A stretch of DNA of 64,000 bases from the NCBI RefSeq assembly GCF_004358185.1, contig NZ_SMUV01000072.1:186001-250000 (forward strand). Direction: 5' to 3'. Source of the DNA: Antarcticimicrobium luteum (GTDB taxonomy: Bacteria > Pseudomonadota > Alphaproteobacteria > Rhodobacterales > Rhodobacteraceae). Below are positions 1 through 9,082 of this stretch, piece after piece (position 1 is the first letter of the stretch; each line of letters begins with the position of its first letter). The notes beneath the pieces were generated by a model, which saw only the letters and a list, made by a program, of their open reading frames with translations, made no database searches and was not told the origin of the DNA. The position numbers and the translations under genes are program-made.

Positions 1-195
1 TGCACCGGCCTTCCCGACAGCATGAAAGCCAGCCATGTGGAACCCGGCGCCGGCCACTATGGCATCTTCGCCGGGCGCTCCTGGCGCGACAACATCCGGC
101 CGCTGGTGATCGAATTCATGAACACCAACAGCACCAAGCCGGTACAGAAACGCAAACCTGCCCGCATCGCCAACACCAACGCCGCGGCGCGCTGA
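1..195 (+). CDS. phaZ: Intracellular polyhydroxyalkanoate depolymerase, C-terminal end (partial)
   Basis: Only the last 64 codons lie in the window; the gene begins before base 1. The fragment reads CTGLPDSMK near its start and GAGHYGIFAGRSWRDNI about 10 residues later. This is the typical end of the intracellular PHB depolymerase family, an alpha/beta hydrolase that mobilises stored polyhydroxybutyrate. The His of GHYG (fragment residue 19) would be the catalytic-triad His. The last 20 residues are Lys/Arg/Asn/Ala-rich and look like a variable tail. The identification rests on a short stretch, so another alpha/beta hydrolase is possible. Confidence 0.6.
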   Translation, partial: CTGLPDSMKASHVEPGAGHYGIFAGRSWRDNIRPLVIEFMNTNSTKPVQKRKPARIANTNAAAR

Positions 196-246
196 GATCG
201 CGGCGCGGGGTGGCTTTGGTCCGCCCCGCACGCGTCCGGCGTCCGC

Positions 247-963
247 TCAGTCCCCGGCGCTGGCCCGGGGCATGGCCAGCCATCCGCGCAAGGCCGCCAG
301 CGTCGCCTCCGGCGCCTCCAGCGGCGGCAGGTGGCCGGCCTCTTCGATCACCGTCAGTTCGGCCGCGGGCATCAGCTCGGCCATGAAGCTGTGGCGCTTG
401 ACCGGCGTCAGCCGGTCGTGGGCGCCGCACAGGATCAGCGTCGGCGCCTTGCATTTGCGCAGGGTGCTCTGCTGGTCGCGCCGGCGCTGCAACGCCCGGT
501 TCTGGCGCACGAAAACATCCGGACCCAGATCGGCCGCCATGGCATAAACCATGTTCAGAACCGCCATCCGTCCCGGCCCAGGTGCCAGATAATCCGGCTT
601 CATCGCCTGCCGCATCACCTCGTCCAGCCGCCCGGCCCGTACGCCGACGATCATCGGCTCGCGCGCGGCGGCCTCGGGCGGCGTCTCGGCCAGCGGGTTG
701 GTGTCCATCAGGCACAGGCGCGCCACCCGGTCGGGTACCCGGCGCAGGATTTCCATCGCCACGATGCCGCCCATGCTGAGCCCGGCCAGCGCGAAACGTT
801 GCGGCAGCTGGTCGATGATGTTCGAGGCGATCTCCTCGATCCGCTCGCCCCGGGTGATCGGCGCCACCATGACCGCGCGCTCGCGGCTCAGGACGTTGAT
901 TTGCGGCTCGAAAATCCGTGCATCGCACATCATTCCGGGCAACAGGACCAGCGCTTCGGTCAT
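247..963 (-). CDS. Alpha/beta fold hydrolase
   Basis: A 238-residue cytoplasmic protein without signal peptide. It has the nucleophile elbow GLSMGG (Ser63), an acid in LCGAHDRLTP (Asp183) and the triad His in EEAGHLPP (His211), so the full Ser-Asp-His set is present and well spaced. The start is supported by an AAGGA-type ribosome binding site a few bases upstream. It converges on the phaZ-like gene with a gap of about 50 bases. The substrate cannot be told; family members act as esterases, lactonases or C-C hydrolases. Confidence 0.85.
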   Translation of the reverse strand: MTEALVLLPGMMCDARIFEPQINVLSRERAVMVAPITRGERIEEIASNIIDQLPQRFALAGLSMGGIVAMEILRRVPDRVARLCLMDTNPLAETPPEAAAREPMIVGVRAGRLDEVMRQAMKPDYLAPGPGRMAVLNMVYAMAADLGPDVFVRQNRALQRRRDQQSTLRKCKAPTLILCGAHDRLTPVKRHSFMAELMPAAELTVIEEAGHLPPLEAPEATLAALRGWLAMPRASAGD

Positions 964-1050
964 CGGAATTCCTTTGCTGCATCACCGGCCCCGGCGGGCC
1001 CTGCCGACACAATGCGGGTTTGCCGCGCCCCCGGCAAGCGGTTGCCGGCC

Positions 1051-1665
1051 TCAGGGAAAGACGACGCCGCGGAAGGGCGGGAAATCACCATAGCGCGCGC
1101 GGCGCTGCGCCGTCGCCTCGCCCGGATCGGCACCGGCGGCCAGCAAGGTGCCGCGCGGGGCGATATAGCTGCCGATGCGCCGCTGCGGACGCGGCCTCCA
1201 GGCGATGTTGAAGGCGCAGAGGTTCGGAAAGAACCAGACCTCGGAAAACGGGATATGGTCGTACAGCCACCAGGCCAGATCGCGCCAGTCGCGTCCCTGC
1301 GCATAGCGCTGGGCGAACCATGGGATCGCCACGCTGGCCCCGGCCACCCGGTCGGCGCCGCGGCCGCGATCCCAGATGTGGCACTCCAGCGGGTTGTCGT
1401 TTGCGGCGCAGTTGAGCCGGTTTTCATTGCCGAACCGGTTCAGCGCGGCCGAGCGATAGCCCGAGCGGATGGCGACCCGGCCAAAGGTCTCCTCCAGCGG
1501 ATCGAGCAGGGTCTCGCACAGCGCCCGCCCCGTCTCGATCGCCAGATCGGGATCGTCGGGCAGGTTCGGAATGTGGTGAAAATTGCCGATCTCGGAATAG
1601 AGGAAATCGCGGAAATAGAAGTGCTTGGAAAGCCTTACCCGCCCAAGCTCTTCCAGCCCGCGCAT
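1051..1665 (-). CDS. Peptidase M15-like protein of unknown function
   Basis: A 204-residue protein. RSGYRSAALN (residues 68-77) resembles the substrate-binding motif of M15 (D-Ala-D-Ala carboxypeptidase/VanY, Hedgehog-type) proteins. A His/Asp stretch follows at residues 96-105 (CHIWDRGRGAD). The final zinc-ligand His expected near the C-terminus of M15 enzymes is not evident: the corresponding stretch reads FNIAW. There is no signal peptide. The ATG at 1665 begins the frame that carries the family-like sequence; the open frame continues upstream but that part is antisense-type noise over the next gene. It sits about 20 bases after the hydrolase ending at 1689 and is probably cotranscribed with it. 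Confidence 0.6.
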   Translation of the reverse strand: MRGLEELGRVRLSKHFYFRDFLYSEIGNFHHIPNLPDDPDLAIETGRALCETLLDPLEETFGRVAIRSGYRSAALNRFGNENRLNCAANDNPLECHIWDRGRGADRVAGASVAIPWFAQRYAQGRDWRDLAWWLYDHIPFSEVWFFPNLCAFNIAWRPRPQRRIGSYIAPRGTLLAAGADPGEATAQRRARYGDFPPFRGVVFP

Positions 1666-1688
1666 GCTGCCCGGTCGCCGTCGCACCG

Positions 1689-2681
1689 CTAGCGCATCCC
1701 CTGGGCGCGCAGCCAGTCCACCATCGCCAGCGCCGCCGCGTCGGTCTGTCCCGGCGACAGGATATCGCCGGCGATCACATGGGCGTTCGGATCGTCGCCC
1801 TTGTCCATCCGCACCGCCTGCACCCGCGCATCGCCGCCCCAGCCTGCGGCGATCCTGCGGCTGATATCGGGGCGCACCGTGCGGTCGTCGTCCGACAGCC
1901 AGAACAGCGCCGGCACCCCGACCCGGGCGAAATCCAGCCGCGCCACCCTGCGCACCAGCGCCGCCATCGGCATCAGCGCCACGGTGGGATAGGCGGTGGT
2001 CCAATACACCGCCTGGTCCGGGTTCTGCGGCGTGTAACCGTGCTCGCGCCCGGCCCCAAGCGGCAGCCAGTAGCGCGCGCCGGGCAGGGTCAACAACACG
2101 GACGCCGGATCGTGAATGCCGAAATTCGGCGACACGAAGACCACCGCCCCGACGCCCTCCGACATCTCGGGATCCAGCAGCGCCGCCGCGGTCAGCGTCG
2201 CCCCGGTCGAGGTGGCGATCACCGCCACCCGGTCCCCCACCGCGCGGGCGGCGGCCAGCCCCTCGGCCAGATCCGCCATCCAGTCGCCGACGCCGGCCTC
2301 GGCCATGGCGGCGGCGCCGCGGCCGTGGCCCCGCAGCCGGGTATAGACCAGGTTCGCGCCCAGCGCCTGCGCCACAAGGTCGGGCACCGGGCGGATCTCT
2401 TCCGAGGTGGCCGAAAACCCGTGCACATAAAGGATCGAGACCGGCGTGCGCCGTTCCTCGAACCCCGGCTGCCAGATCACCCGTTTCTCGACGCCCGGCG
2501 TGATGTCGTCGAACCGCGCCTCAGCCCGCGCCAAATAGGCGCCGACCCCGCCGCTCAGCCGCGCCGGATCGAAATCGGCGCTGAGCGGCACCGGCTCATA
2601 GGGGCCGAGCATCCAGAGCAGGAGGGCAATTGCACCGAGGGGAAACGCCCCCCGTCCGAACCGCTTACCAAACACACGCAT
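1689..2681 (-). CDS. Alpha/beta hydrolase with N-terminal membrane anchor
   Basis: A 330-residue protein. A short basic N-terminus is followed by a hydrophobic segment (about residues 11-26), suggesting a membrane anchor or uncleaved signal. The hydrolase core has an oxyanion loop YVHGFSAT (85-92), a nucleophile elbow ATSTGA with Ser158, an acid in WLSDDDRTV and a late His in NAHVIAGD. It follows the hydrolase at 2687 by only 5 bases, so the two are likely cotranscribed. The elbow departs from GxSxG in having Ala or Thr at the first position. The substrate is unknown; a carboxylesterase or lysophospholipase-like role is one option. Confidence 0.8.
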   Translation of the reverse strand: MRVFGKRFGRGAFPLGAIALLLWMLGPYEPVPLSADFDPARLSGGVGAYLARAEARFDDITPGVEKRVIWQPGFEERRTPVSILYVHGFSATSEEIRPVPDLVAQALGANLVYTRLRGHGRGAAAMAEAGVGDWMADLAEGLAAARAVGDRVAVIATSTGATLTAAALLDPEMSEGVGAVVFVSPNFGIHDPASVLLTLPGARYWLPLGAGREHGYTPQNPDQAVYWTTAYPTVALMPMAALVRRVARLDFARVGVPALFWLSDDDRTVRPDISRRIAAGWGGDARVQAVRMDKGDDPNAHVIAGDILSPGQTDAAALAMVDWLRAQGMR

Positions 2682-2686
2682 CCAAC

Positions 2687-3430
2687 CTACCCCAGAACCT
2701 CCGCAATCGCCGCCTCGATCAGCCCCAGGCAGGGACCGTCGGAAAACCGGTGATCGGCATCCTTGACCAGCGTCAGCCGCATGTCGGGGCACTCCGCATG
2801 GTCCAGCAGGCGCAGCGCCGTCCCTGTCGAAACAGCGGTATCCGCCGTACCCTGAAGACAGCGCACAGGAAACGGCAGCCGCAGCGGATCGCGCAGAACC
2901 AGCTGGGTGCGGCCGTCCTCGATCATGCGTTTCGAGATGACATAGGGTTCCATGTAGTCGGAGTGTTTCTCGACAAAGCCCTCGCGGTCCAGCTGCGCCT
3001 TCTCCGCCTCGGTGAATGTGGCCCAATAGCCGTCCTCGGTGAAATCGGGGGCGGCGGCCACGGTGACCATACCCCCGATCCGCTCGGGGATCTCGCGCGC
3101 CATCAGCAGCGCCTGCCAGCCGCCCATGGACGAGCCGACCGGCACCACCGGCCCCTCGGTCAGCGCAGCGACCGCGGCCAGCGCATCCTCATGCCAGTCG
3201 CCGATGCAGCCCTCCTCGAAGGTGCCGCTGCTCTCTCCGTGACCGGAATAGTCGAACCGCAGATAGGCATGGCCGCGCGCTCTGGCCCAGGCCTCCAGAT
3301 GCAACGCCTTGGTGCCCTCCATGTCCGATTTCAGCCCACCCAGGAACACGATCCAGGGGCCCTGCCCGTCGTTGCGATGATAGGCGAGGCGGCGCCCCTG
3401 CGGCGTCTCCAGAAATGTCGTTGCTGGCAT
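2687..3430 (-). CDS. Alpha/beta hydrolase, ABHD10-like
   Basis: A 247-residue protein with an early FLGGLKSDM motif, DYSGHGESSG (60-69) and the nucleophile elbow GSSMGG (Ser101). A late DADHRFSD supplies the His. The layout resembles the ABHD10 acyl-protein thioesterase/carboxylesterase group found widely in alphaproteobacteria. A strong AAGGAG ribosome binding site precedes the ATG at 3430. It lies 85 bases after the ABC permease gene and heads a small hydrolase array on the minus strand. The substrate is not determinable from sequence alone. Confidence 0.85.
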   Translation of the reverse strand: MPATTFLETPQGRRLAYHRNDGQGPWIVFLGGLKSDMEGTKALHLEAWARARGHAYLRFDYSGHGESSGTFEEGCIGDWHEDALAAVAALTEGPVVPVGSSMGGWQALLMAREIPERIGGMVTVAAAPDFTEDGYWATFTEAEKAQLDREGFVEKHSDYMEPYVISKRMIEDGRTQLVLRDPLRLPFPVRCLQGTADTAVSTGTALRLLDHAECPDMRLTLVKDADHRFSDGPCLGLIEAAIAEVLG

Positions 3431-3515
3431 GCGATCTCCTTCTGCGAAGGATCATGCCGCCAGCGGGGCCGGGCCGCAATGCCGGATTGCGCCCGCCCCC
3501 TGCGTGAGACCGGGC

Positions 3516-4526
3516 CTAGCGCCCGCTCATGATGATGCGATATCGCAACTGGTCAAAGATCACCGCCAGGATCAGCAGCGCCCCCAGCAGAACCATCTGC
3601 ATGTACGAGCTGACCTGCGCCAGGTTCATGCCGTTCTGCACCAGCACGATGAAGAAGGCGCCCAGAACCACATTCTCCACCCGGCCGATGCCGCCGCGCA
3701 GCGACACACCGGCGATCACGCAGGCGGCGATGGATTCCAGCGCGATGGTGCCGCCGAGATTGGCCTCGCCGGATTCAACGCGGGCGGTCAGCAACAGCCC
3801 GGTCAGCGAGGCGATGAAGGCGCAGACCATATAGGCCAGCATCAGCGTCCGCTTGGTATTGATCGCCGACAGATGCGCCGCCTTGATATTGCCGCCCACC
3901 GCATAGATCTGGGTGCCCAGCCGGGTGCGCGACATGAACACCCACATCACCACGATGCAGACCATCGCGATCAGCACCGGGATCGGTATCCCCCACAGCC
4001 GCCCGAACCCGAAGGTATCGCCAAAGGCAAAGGGCAGGCCCGAGACCGGCACGCCGCCGGTCAGGAACAACGCCAGACCGGCCCCGACCGATGAGACGCC
4101 CAGCGTCATGATGAAGGGCGAGACGTCGAAATAGGCCACGCCGATGCCGTTGACGAGGCCGACCAGCAGCGCCGCGCCAAACCCCATGAAGGCCCCCAGC
4201 AGGACCGCCAGCCAGATCGCGTCGGGAAAGATCCCGGCAAAATAAACCATGGCCGAGGCCGAGACCACCGAGGTCAGCGCGATCGCGGTGCCCACCGACA
4301 GGTCGAACCCGCCCGAGATCAGCACCAGCATCTGTCCCATCGAAACCAGCACCAGATAGACTGACTGCCGCGCCACGTTGACCAGGTTCTGCCCGGTCAG
4401 GAACTTGGACGACAGCGCGGTAAAGATCACCAGCGCGCCGAGCAGGAAGAACGGCAGAACACCCACCTTGACAAACACGCGGGCGATCAGCTCGCCGGCC
4501 CCGGATTGCTTGCTTTGCTCGCTCAT
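3516..4526 (-). CDS. ABC transporter permease, CUT2/RbsC type
   Basis: A 336-residue, strongly hydrophobic protein with about 8-10 membrane segments. It has the conserved motif GGFDLSVGTAIAL near residue 71 and ARVESGEANLGGTIALESIAACVIAG in the last third, both typical of RbsC/YtfT-type permeases of ribose-class importers. Its ATG overlaps the stop of the ATPase gene (ATGA), so translation is probably coupled. It is the last gene of the array that begins with the PxpA-like gene at 11542. The substrate follows from the binding protein and is not known. Confidence 0.92.
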   Translation of the reverse strand: MSEQSKQSGAGELIARVFVKVGVLPFFLLGALVIFTALSSKFLTGQNLVNVARQSVYLVLVSMGQMLVLISGGFDLSVGTAIALTSVVSASAMVYFAGIFPDAIWLAVLLGAFMGFGAALLVGLVNGIGVAYFDVSPFIMTLGVSSVGAGLALFLTGGVPVSGLPFAFGDTFGFGRLWGIPIPVLIAMVCIVVMWVFMSRTRLGTQIYAVGGNIKAAHLSAINTKRTLMLAYMVCAFIASLTGLLLTARVESGEANLGGTIALESIAACVIAGVSLRGGIGRVENVVLGAFFIVLVQNGMNLAQVSSYMQMVLLGALLILAVIFDQLRYRIIMSGR

Positions 4527-6031
4527 GCCTTGGCTCCGCTTTCATCGAAAAAATGTTTCAGGACCGTATCCTCGGTCATTTCCGTTCCGCTCAACTCGGC
4601 CGAGATATGGCCATGGGCCAGAACCAGCATCCGGTGCGACAGGTGCAGCACCTCGGGCAGGTCGGAGGAGATTACCACCACCGCCTTGCCGGCCTCGGCC
4701 AGTTGCTTGATCAGCAGGTAGAGCGCGGCGCGCGTGCCCATGTCGACGCCCACCGTCGGCTCGTCAAAGACATAGATGTCGGCCTCCTGCCCGAAGCATT
4801 TGCCGAACAGCACCTTCTGCTGATTGCCCCCCGACAGCTGCGAGACGAGCTTTGCCCGATACCCTTCGTGCAGCTCGACACGATCGGCAATCCGGGCGCT
4901 TTGCTCGCGGACCGCCTTCCAGTTGATGAAGCCCATCCGGGACACGCCGGTTCCGCCCATCACTAGGTTCAGCGCCAGATTGTCGTTCGAGGTCTTGGCC
5001 AGATCCAGCCCCTCCGCCTTGCGGTCGGGCGACAGATAGTGAAGCCCGGCCCGCAGAATTTGCCGCGTCGGCGCATGGGTGATGTCCTGCCCCTTCAGGG
5101 TGACGGTCCCGCCCTGCCGCGGCGCGACCCCCATCAGCGCCCGGAACAGGCGCGACTTGCCCGAGCCCACGAGGCCAGCGATGCCCAGAACCTCGCCCGC
5201 GCGGATGTCCAGATCGGCGCCGTTGACGCCCGGGGTCTTCACCCCCCTGGCCGTCAGCAGAACCTCGCCCGGATTGCAGGCGATGGTCGGATAGATCTCG
5301 GAAATGGCCCGGCCGGTCATCATCTCGACCAGCGCGCCCTCATCGGTCTCATCCATCGCGACGGTGCCGATCCTGGCGCCGTCGCGCAGAACGGTGACCC
5401 GGTCGGCGATGCGCTGAAACTCCTGGATGCGGTGGGAGATATAGACGATGCCGACGCCGCGTTCCTTCAACGCGGCGATGAAGCCGAACAGGTGATCGAC
5501 TTCGCGGTCCGTGAGTGATGCCGTTGGCTCGTCCAGAATGAGCACCGAAAGATCGCCGTGAAACGCCTTGGTGATCTCGACCATCTGCTGCTGCGCGCGC
5601 GACAGCGACGCGGTGATGGCGGTGGGGTCGATGGGGAAATCCAGCTCCTCGAACATCTCGCGGGCGCGGCGGCGCATGGCGCGATGATCGACAAAGGGAC
5701 CGCGCATCGGTTCCCACCCCAGAAAAATGTTCTCGGCCACGGTCAGGGTCGGGATCAGGGAGAATTCCTGAAACACCGTATAGATGCCCTTGGCCTGCGC
5801 ATCGGCGACCGATCCGAAATGCACCGGCGCGCCGTTGAGGATGATCTCGCCGTCGCTGGGGCTGTTGGCGCCCGCCAGCATCGAGATCAGGGTCGATTTG
5901 CCCGCCCCGTTCTCGCCGAACAGCACATGGACCTCACCCTTGTTCAGGTCGAAATCCACGCCGTCGAGCGCCAGAACGCCGGGATAGCGCTTGGTCAGGC
6001 CGCGCGTTTCCACCAGCTTGGTTGCTTGCAT
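4523..6031 (-). CDS. ABC transporter ATPase, double cassette, RbsA type
   Basis: A 502-residue protein with two nucleotide-binding cassettes, as usual for CUT2 importers. The first has Walker A GENGAGKST, signature-like SLSRAQQQ and Walker B LILDEPTASL. The second has GLVGSGKSR, signature LSGGNQQKV and Walker B VFDEPTVGVD. The first signature lacks the double Gly and the second Walker A ends in Arg, both common asymmetries in this family. It lies between the binding protein and the permease, with a 4-base overlap to the latter. Confidence 0.94.
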   Translation of the reverse strand: MQATKLVETRGLTKRYPGVLALDGVDFDLNKGEVHVLFGENGAGKSTLISMLAGANSPSDGEIILNGAPVHFGSVADAQAKGIYTVFQEFSLIPTLTVAENIFLGWEPMRGPFVDHRAMRRRAREMFEELDFPIDPTAITASLSRAQQQMVEITKAFHGDLSVLILDEPTASLTDREVDHLFGFIAALKERGVGIVYISHRIQEFQRIADRVTVLRDGARIGTVAMDETDEGALVEMMTGRAISEIYPTIACNPGEVLLTARGVKTPGVNGADLDIRAGEVLGIAGLVGSGKSRLFRALMGVAPRQGGTVTLKGQDITHAPTRQILRAGLHYLSPDRKAEGLDLAKTSNDNLALNLVMGGTGVSRMGFINWKAVREQSARIADRVELHEGYRAKLVSQLSGGNQQKVLFGKCFGQEADIYVFDEPTVGVDMGTRAALYLLIKQLAEAGKAVVVISSDLPEVLHLSHRMLVLAHGHISAELSGTEMTEDTVLKHFFDESGAKA

Positions 6032-6101
6032 ATCCGCCTCCGGGAGGATTGCGGGCCGGACGGCTCTCGCCCGGCCCGCGTTGCCAGTTCAGCCTGCGGT
6101 C

Positions 6102-7175
6102 TTACTCGACCGAGAACACCGGCTTGTACCCGTCCGGCGGCAGGATGTTTTCACGCGGAGTGTCGGCGATGTTCGACGGATCGACGACGAAGATCTTCGG
6201 CCCCACATGCTTGATATACTCCTTGCCCTCGAGGATGCGCACCGCCTGATCCATCGCGATCCGGCCTTGAACGACCATCGAATCCGCCGGCGCCGCCAGG
6301 ATGAAGCCGCGCTGGATGCCGGTGTAGACGCCCGGCGTCATGTAGAAGGCCAGCAGATCGACCTTGCCCTGAAGCCCGCGCTCGCGGATCAGGCCCTGTG
6401 CCGCCTCTGCCGTCACCGCAGTACCGGCCAGATAGCGCACGTCGGGGTTGGCCTGCAGCACGTCCTCGACCAGCTTCAGCTGAGCTTCCTTGCCGGTGTC
6501 GCCGAACCGCGGCTCCAGCACCTCGACGGCCGAGCCCTTGACGGCCTCCATGAAGCCCGCATGCGCGGCCTCGACCCAGCCGGCGCCCGCCGGTCCGGGG
6601 AACCAGCCGACCTTGACCGGCTCGGATCCGGCGGGGTGCTTCTCGGCCAGATACTTGCCGGTCTCAAAGCCCATGGTCTTGAACGAGACCAGCGACTTGG
6701 CGGCCAGATCGGGCGAGGACATGCCGTTGATCACGTCGATCACCGGGATTCCCTTGGCGGCCACTTCGGAGACTACGTTGTTCAGCCCCTCGTAAGAGAT
6801 CGCGCCGATCACCACCGCGTCGGCACCGCTGGACACGCAATCCTCGATCTGGCCGATCTGCTTGTTCAGCTCGGTATACCCGCCGGCCTCGACCAGGTTC
6901 ATCTTGACACCCAGACGCTTGGCCTCGTCGGCGACGCCATAGTCAACGCCCAGCCAATAAGCATCCTTCATATGCGGGAAGGAGACGCAGATGTTCCACG
7001 GCTTTTCCGCCTTTTCCAGCGGGGTATAGGTGACGGCCGATGTCTTGCCGTCGGCCGAAAAGGCCGGAGTGACCTCTTCTGCGGGATAGGGATACCAGGC
7101 ATCCGCCGCGAAAACACTCGCGGGGAGTGCGGTCGCAAGCGCGAGCGCGCCGGCGAGCTTGAGGGTAAGATTCAT
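6102..7175 (-). CDS. Periplasmic binding protein, TorT-like
   Basis: A 357-residue exported protein with a clear signal peptide (MNLTLKLAGALALATALP... cleaved after about residue 23, near VFAADA). The mature part begins with AWYPYPAEEV and PWNICVSFPHMKDAYW, which recall the TorT/type-1 periplasmic binding protein group (ribose class). A strong AAGGAGG site precedes the ATG. The partner ATPase and permease follow directly, so this is the ligand receptor of an importer, not a sensor accessory. No torS, torR or TMAO reductase gene is nearby, so TMAO need not be the ligand. From the neighbours, a lactam, pyroglutamate-like or urea-like compound is an inference. Confidence 0.85.
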   Translation of the reverse strand: MNLTLKLAGALALATALPASVFAADAWYPYPAEEVTPAFSADGKTSAVTYTPLEKAEKPWNICVSFPHMKDAYWLGVDYGVADEAKRLGVKMNLVEAGGYTELNKQIGQIEDCVSSGADAVVIGAISYEGLNNVVSEVAAKGIPVIDVINGMSSPDLAAKSLVSFKTMGFETGKYLAEKHPAGSEPVKVGWFPGPAGAGWVEAAHAGFMEAVKGSAVEVLEPRFGDTGKEAQLKLVEDVLQANPDVRYLAGTAVTAEAAQGLIRERGLQGKVDLLAFYMTPGVYTGIQRGFILAAPADSMVVQGRIAMDQAVRILEGKEYIKHVGPKIFVVDPSNIADTPRENILPPDGYKPVFSVE

Positions 7176-7245
7176 CGTTCTGACCTCCTTGTCAGTTACT
7201 TCAGTTCAATGCGGCAAGCCGCGGTTGTGGTTTCGTTTCAGACTC

Positions 7246-8217
7246 TTAGACGAGCTCTTTTCGGATCTTCTCCAACATGGCCCTGCGGTCGGCGCGCGCC
7301 TGCAACGCCTCGTCCATCTCGACCCGGACGAATTTGACCGGCGTGTTGGGCTGCAACTGCCCGATCAGGTCCATATCCGCCGAGATCACCGCGCCCAGGG
7401 TGAAATAGCCGCCGCCCGACACCGCGTCGCGGTGCAGCACGATCGGCTCGGTGCCGCCCGGCACCTGGATCGAGCCGTAGGAATAGCAGCCGTCGACGAT
7501 GTTCGACGGATCCGCCCCGGCGCCAAAGGGCTGTTCGCGCTCGACGAATTCCATCGGCTGACCGCCGCGGAAGCGATAGCCCATGCGGTCGGCCTCCGGC
7601 GCCACCGTCCAGGTGTCGCTGAAGAAGTTCTCGCCCGATTTCTCGGTCAGCCGGTACCAGTAGAGCCCGGTCAGCACCCGCAGTTCGGCGGGAGAGCCGG
7701 GACCGCGGCGCAGATCGGCGGGCACGCTGCGCCCCTCATCCACCAGCGGAGCCGCGCCGACGGGCAGCTCGTCGCCCTCGGCGATATTGCGGCCGTGAAA
7801 GCCGCCCAGCGCCCCGATCGGATAGGTCGAGCGGCTGCCAAGCGCCGGCTCGGTGGCGATGCCGCCGGAGACGGCGATATAGATCCGCGCGCCACCTGAC
7901 AGAAAACCGAAGCTGAGGGTCTGGCCGGCCTTGACGGTGAAGCTGGTCCAGCCGTCCCGCGCCTCGCCATCCACCATGATCGGCATCGAACCGCCGGTGA
8001 CGGCAACGCTGACATCGGCGGTAAAGGTGATCTCCGGCCCCATGAACACGGCCTCTAGACAGGCCGCATCCTCGGGGTTGCCGACCAGCATGTTCGCCGC
8101 GCGCAGCGCCAGGCGGTCCATCGCGCCGCCTTCGGGGATACCAAGGTGGAAATAGCCGGGGCGGCCCAGATCCTGGATCGAGGTGGCAAGCCCGGGTTTG
8201 ACAATCTTAAGCGTCAT
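7246..8217 (-). CDS. pxpC: Biotin-dependent carboxyltransferase/5-oxoprolinase subunit C family (AHS2, KipA-like)
   Basis: A 323-residue protein starting MTLKIVKPGLATSIQDLGRPG, the hallmark opening of the AHS2 family (KipA/PxpC and the second half of the urea carboxylase carboxyltransferase domain). Other family motifs are GIPEGGAMD, PVALH-type IVLHRDAVSGGGY and a C-terminal KFVRV. Length is normal for a stand-alone AHS2 protein. Its start overlaps the end of the AHS1 partner by 11 bases. Known family members either hydrolyse 5-oxoproline with PxpA/PxpB or form the carboxyltransferase of urea carboxylase; the adjacent biotin genes make the second type of chemistry possible here. Confidence 0.9.
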   Translation of the reverse strand: MTLKIVKPGLATSIQDLGRPGYFHLGIPEGGAMDRLALRAANMLVGNPEDAACLEAVFMGPEITFTADVSVAVTGGSMPIMVDGEARDGWTSFTVKAGQTLSFGFLSGGARIYIAVSGGIATEPALGSRSTYPIGALGGFHGRNIAEGDELPVGAAPLVDEGRSVPADLRRGPGSPAELRVLTGLYWYRLTEKSGENFFSDTWTVAPEADRMGYRFRGGQPMEFVEREQPFGAGADPSNIVDGCYSYGSIQVPGGTEPIVLHRDAVSGGGYFTLGAVISADMDLIGQLQPNTPVKFVRVEMDEALQARADRRAMLEKIRKELV

Positions 8218-9082
8218 TGAGTGCCTCCATCAGCTTGGCGTTGAAACCGGTCATATCGGCGTTGAAGGCATCCAGATCGAACTCGACCTCGGCGATGCGG
8301 GGGGTATAGGCGCCCTGCTCCACCTCTTCGAGGATGCGATCATACTCCGCGCGGTCGATGGGTTTCCATTTCACGATGTCGCCCGGTTTGAAGAACACCA
8401 TGAAGTCCTTGAGGTACGAGACTTCCTGCTCCGGGTCGAAGATCGGCATCGGCGTGACGCCGAACATCTGGTAACCGCCGGCGCCGCGCACCGAGTAGAT
8501 GCAGGAGAAACAGCCGCCGTAGCCCACCGTCTGTTTCGGGGTGTCGGTGCGCGGGCTGAGGTATTTCGGCACCTGCAGCTGTTTCTCGCGCTCGACCAGT
8601 TGGTACAGGAACGGCAGACCTGCGACGAAACCAACCATCGAGACGAACCATGGCTGCGAATGGAAGGCCTCGATAAAGGCCGCGACACTGTCATAGCCAT
8701 TGATGCGCGCGGCGTAATCCAGATCGGAACCGCTGGGATCCTGATGCCGTTCGCGGAACCGCATCAGCGTTTCATGCGTCCAGGGATCCTGGAAATAGAC
8801 CGGGATCTCGACGATCCGGGTCGACAGGCGCTTTTCGGCGGTCTCCGCCTTGTGCTCCAGTTCCTTGATCCGGGCCATCATCGCGTCGGGCGCGATCACA
8901 TCGGGGTCGAAACGCACCTCGAAAGAGGCGTTGGCGGGGCAGATCTCGGTCACGCCGGGAATATTGGCCTCGCGCACCGCCTTGCTCATCGACAGCGAGA
9001 TAAAGAACGCGTCAAGCGACATCTCCTCATCCACCTCGACGTAGATATGTTCGTCGCCGCCGTATGAATATCGTGTTTTCAC
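8207..9082 (-). CDS. pxpB: 5-oxoprolinase subunit B/allophanate hydrolase subunit 1 family (AHS1, KipI-like)
   Basis: A 291-residue protein using a GTG start at 9082. AGGAGG stands seven bases before it, and the GTGA overlaps the stop of the biotin carboxylase gene, which decides the start. Family motifs include EICPANASFEVRFDP, the central EIPVYF, FVAGLPFLY, PRTDTPKQTVGYGG and GGYQMFG, all typical of AHS1 (KipI/PxpB, and the first half of the urea carboxylase carboxyltransferase domain). It is longer than the roughly 220 residues of stand-alone PxpB proteins because of an extended middle and a C-terminal segment of about 60 residues. Confidence 0.88.
   Translation of the reverse strand: MKTRYSYGGDEHIYVEVDEEMSLDAFFISLSMSKAVREANIPGVTEICPANASFEVRFDPDVIAPDAMMARIKELEHKAETAEKRLSTRIVEIPVYFQDPWTHETLMRFRERHQDPSGSDLDYAARINGYDSVAAFIEAFHSQPWFVSMVGFVAGLPFLYQLVEREKQLQVPKYLSPRTDTPKQTVGYGGCFSCIYSVRGAGGYQMFGVTPMPIFDPEQEVSYLKDFMVFFKPGDIVKWKPIDRAEYDRILEEVEQGAYTPRIAEVEFDLDAFNADMTGFNAKLMEALNDA

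Noticed and set aside
6102-7175. A torT/TMAO sensing system
   Set aside because: The binding protein is TorT-like, but it is followed by its own ABC ATPase and permease, and no TorS, TorR or TMAO reductase gene is present.
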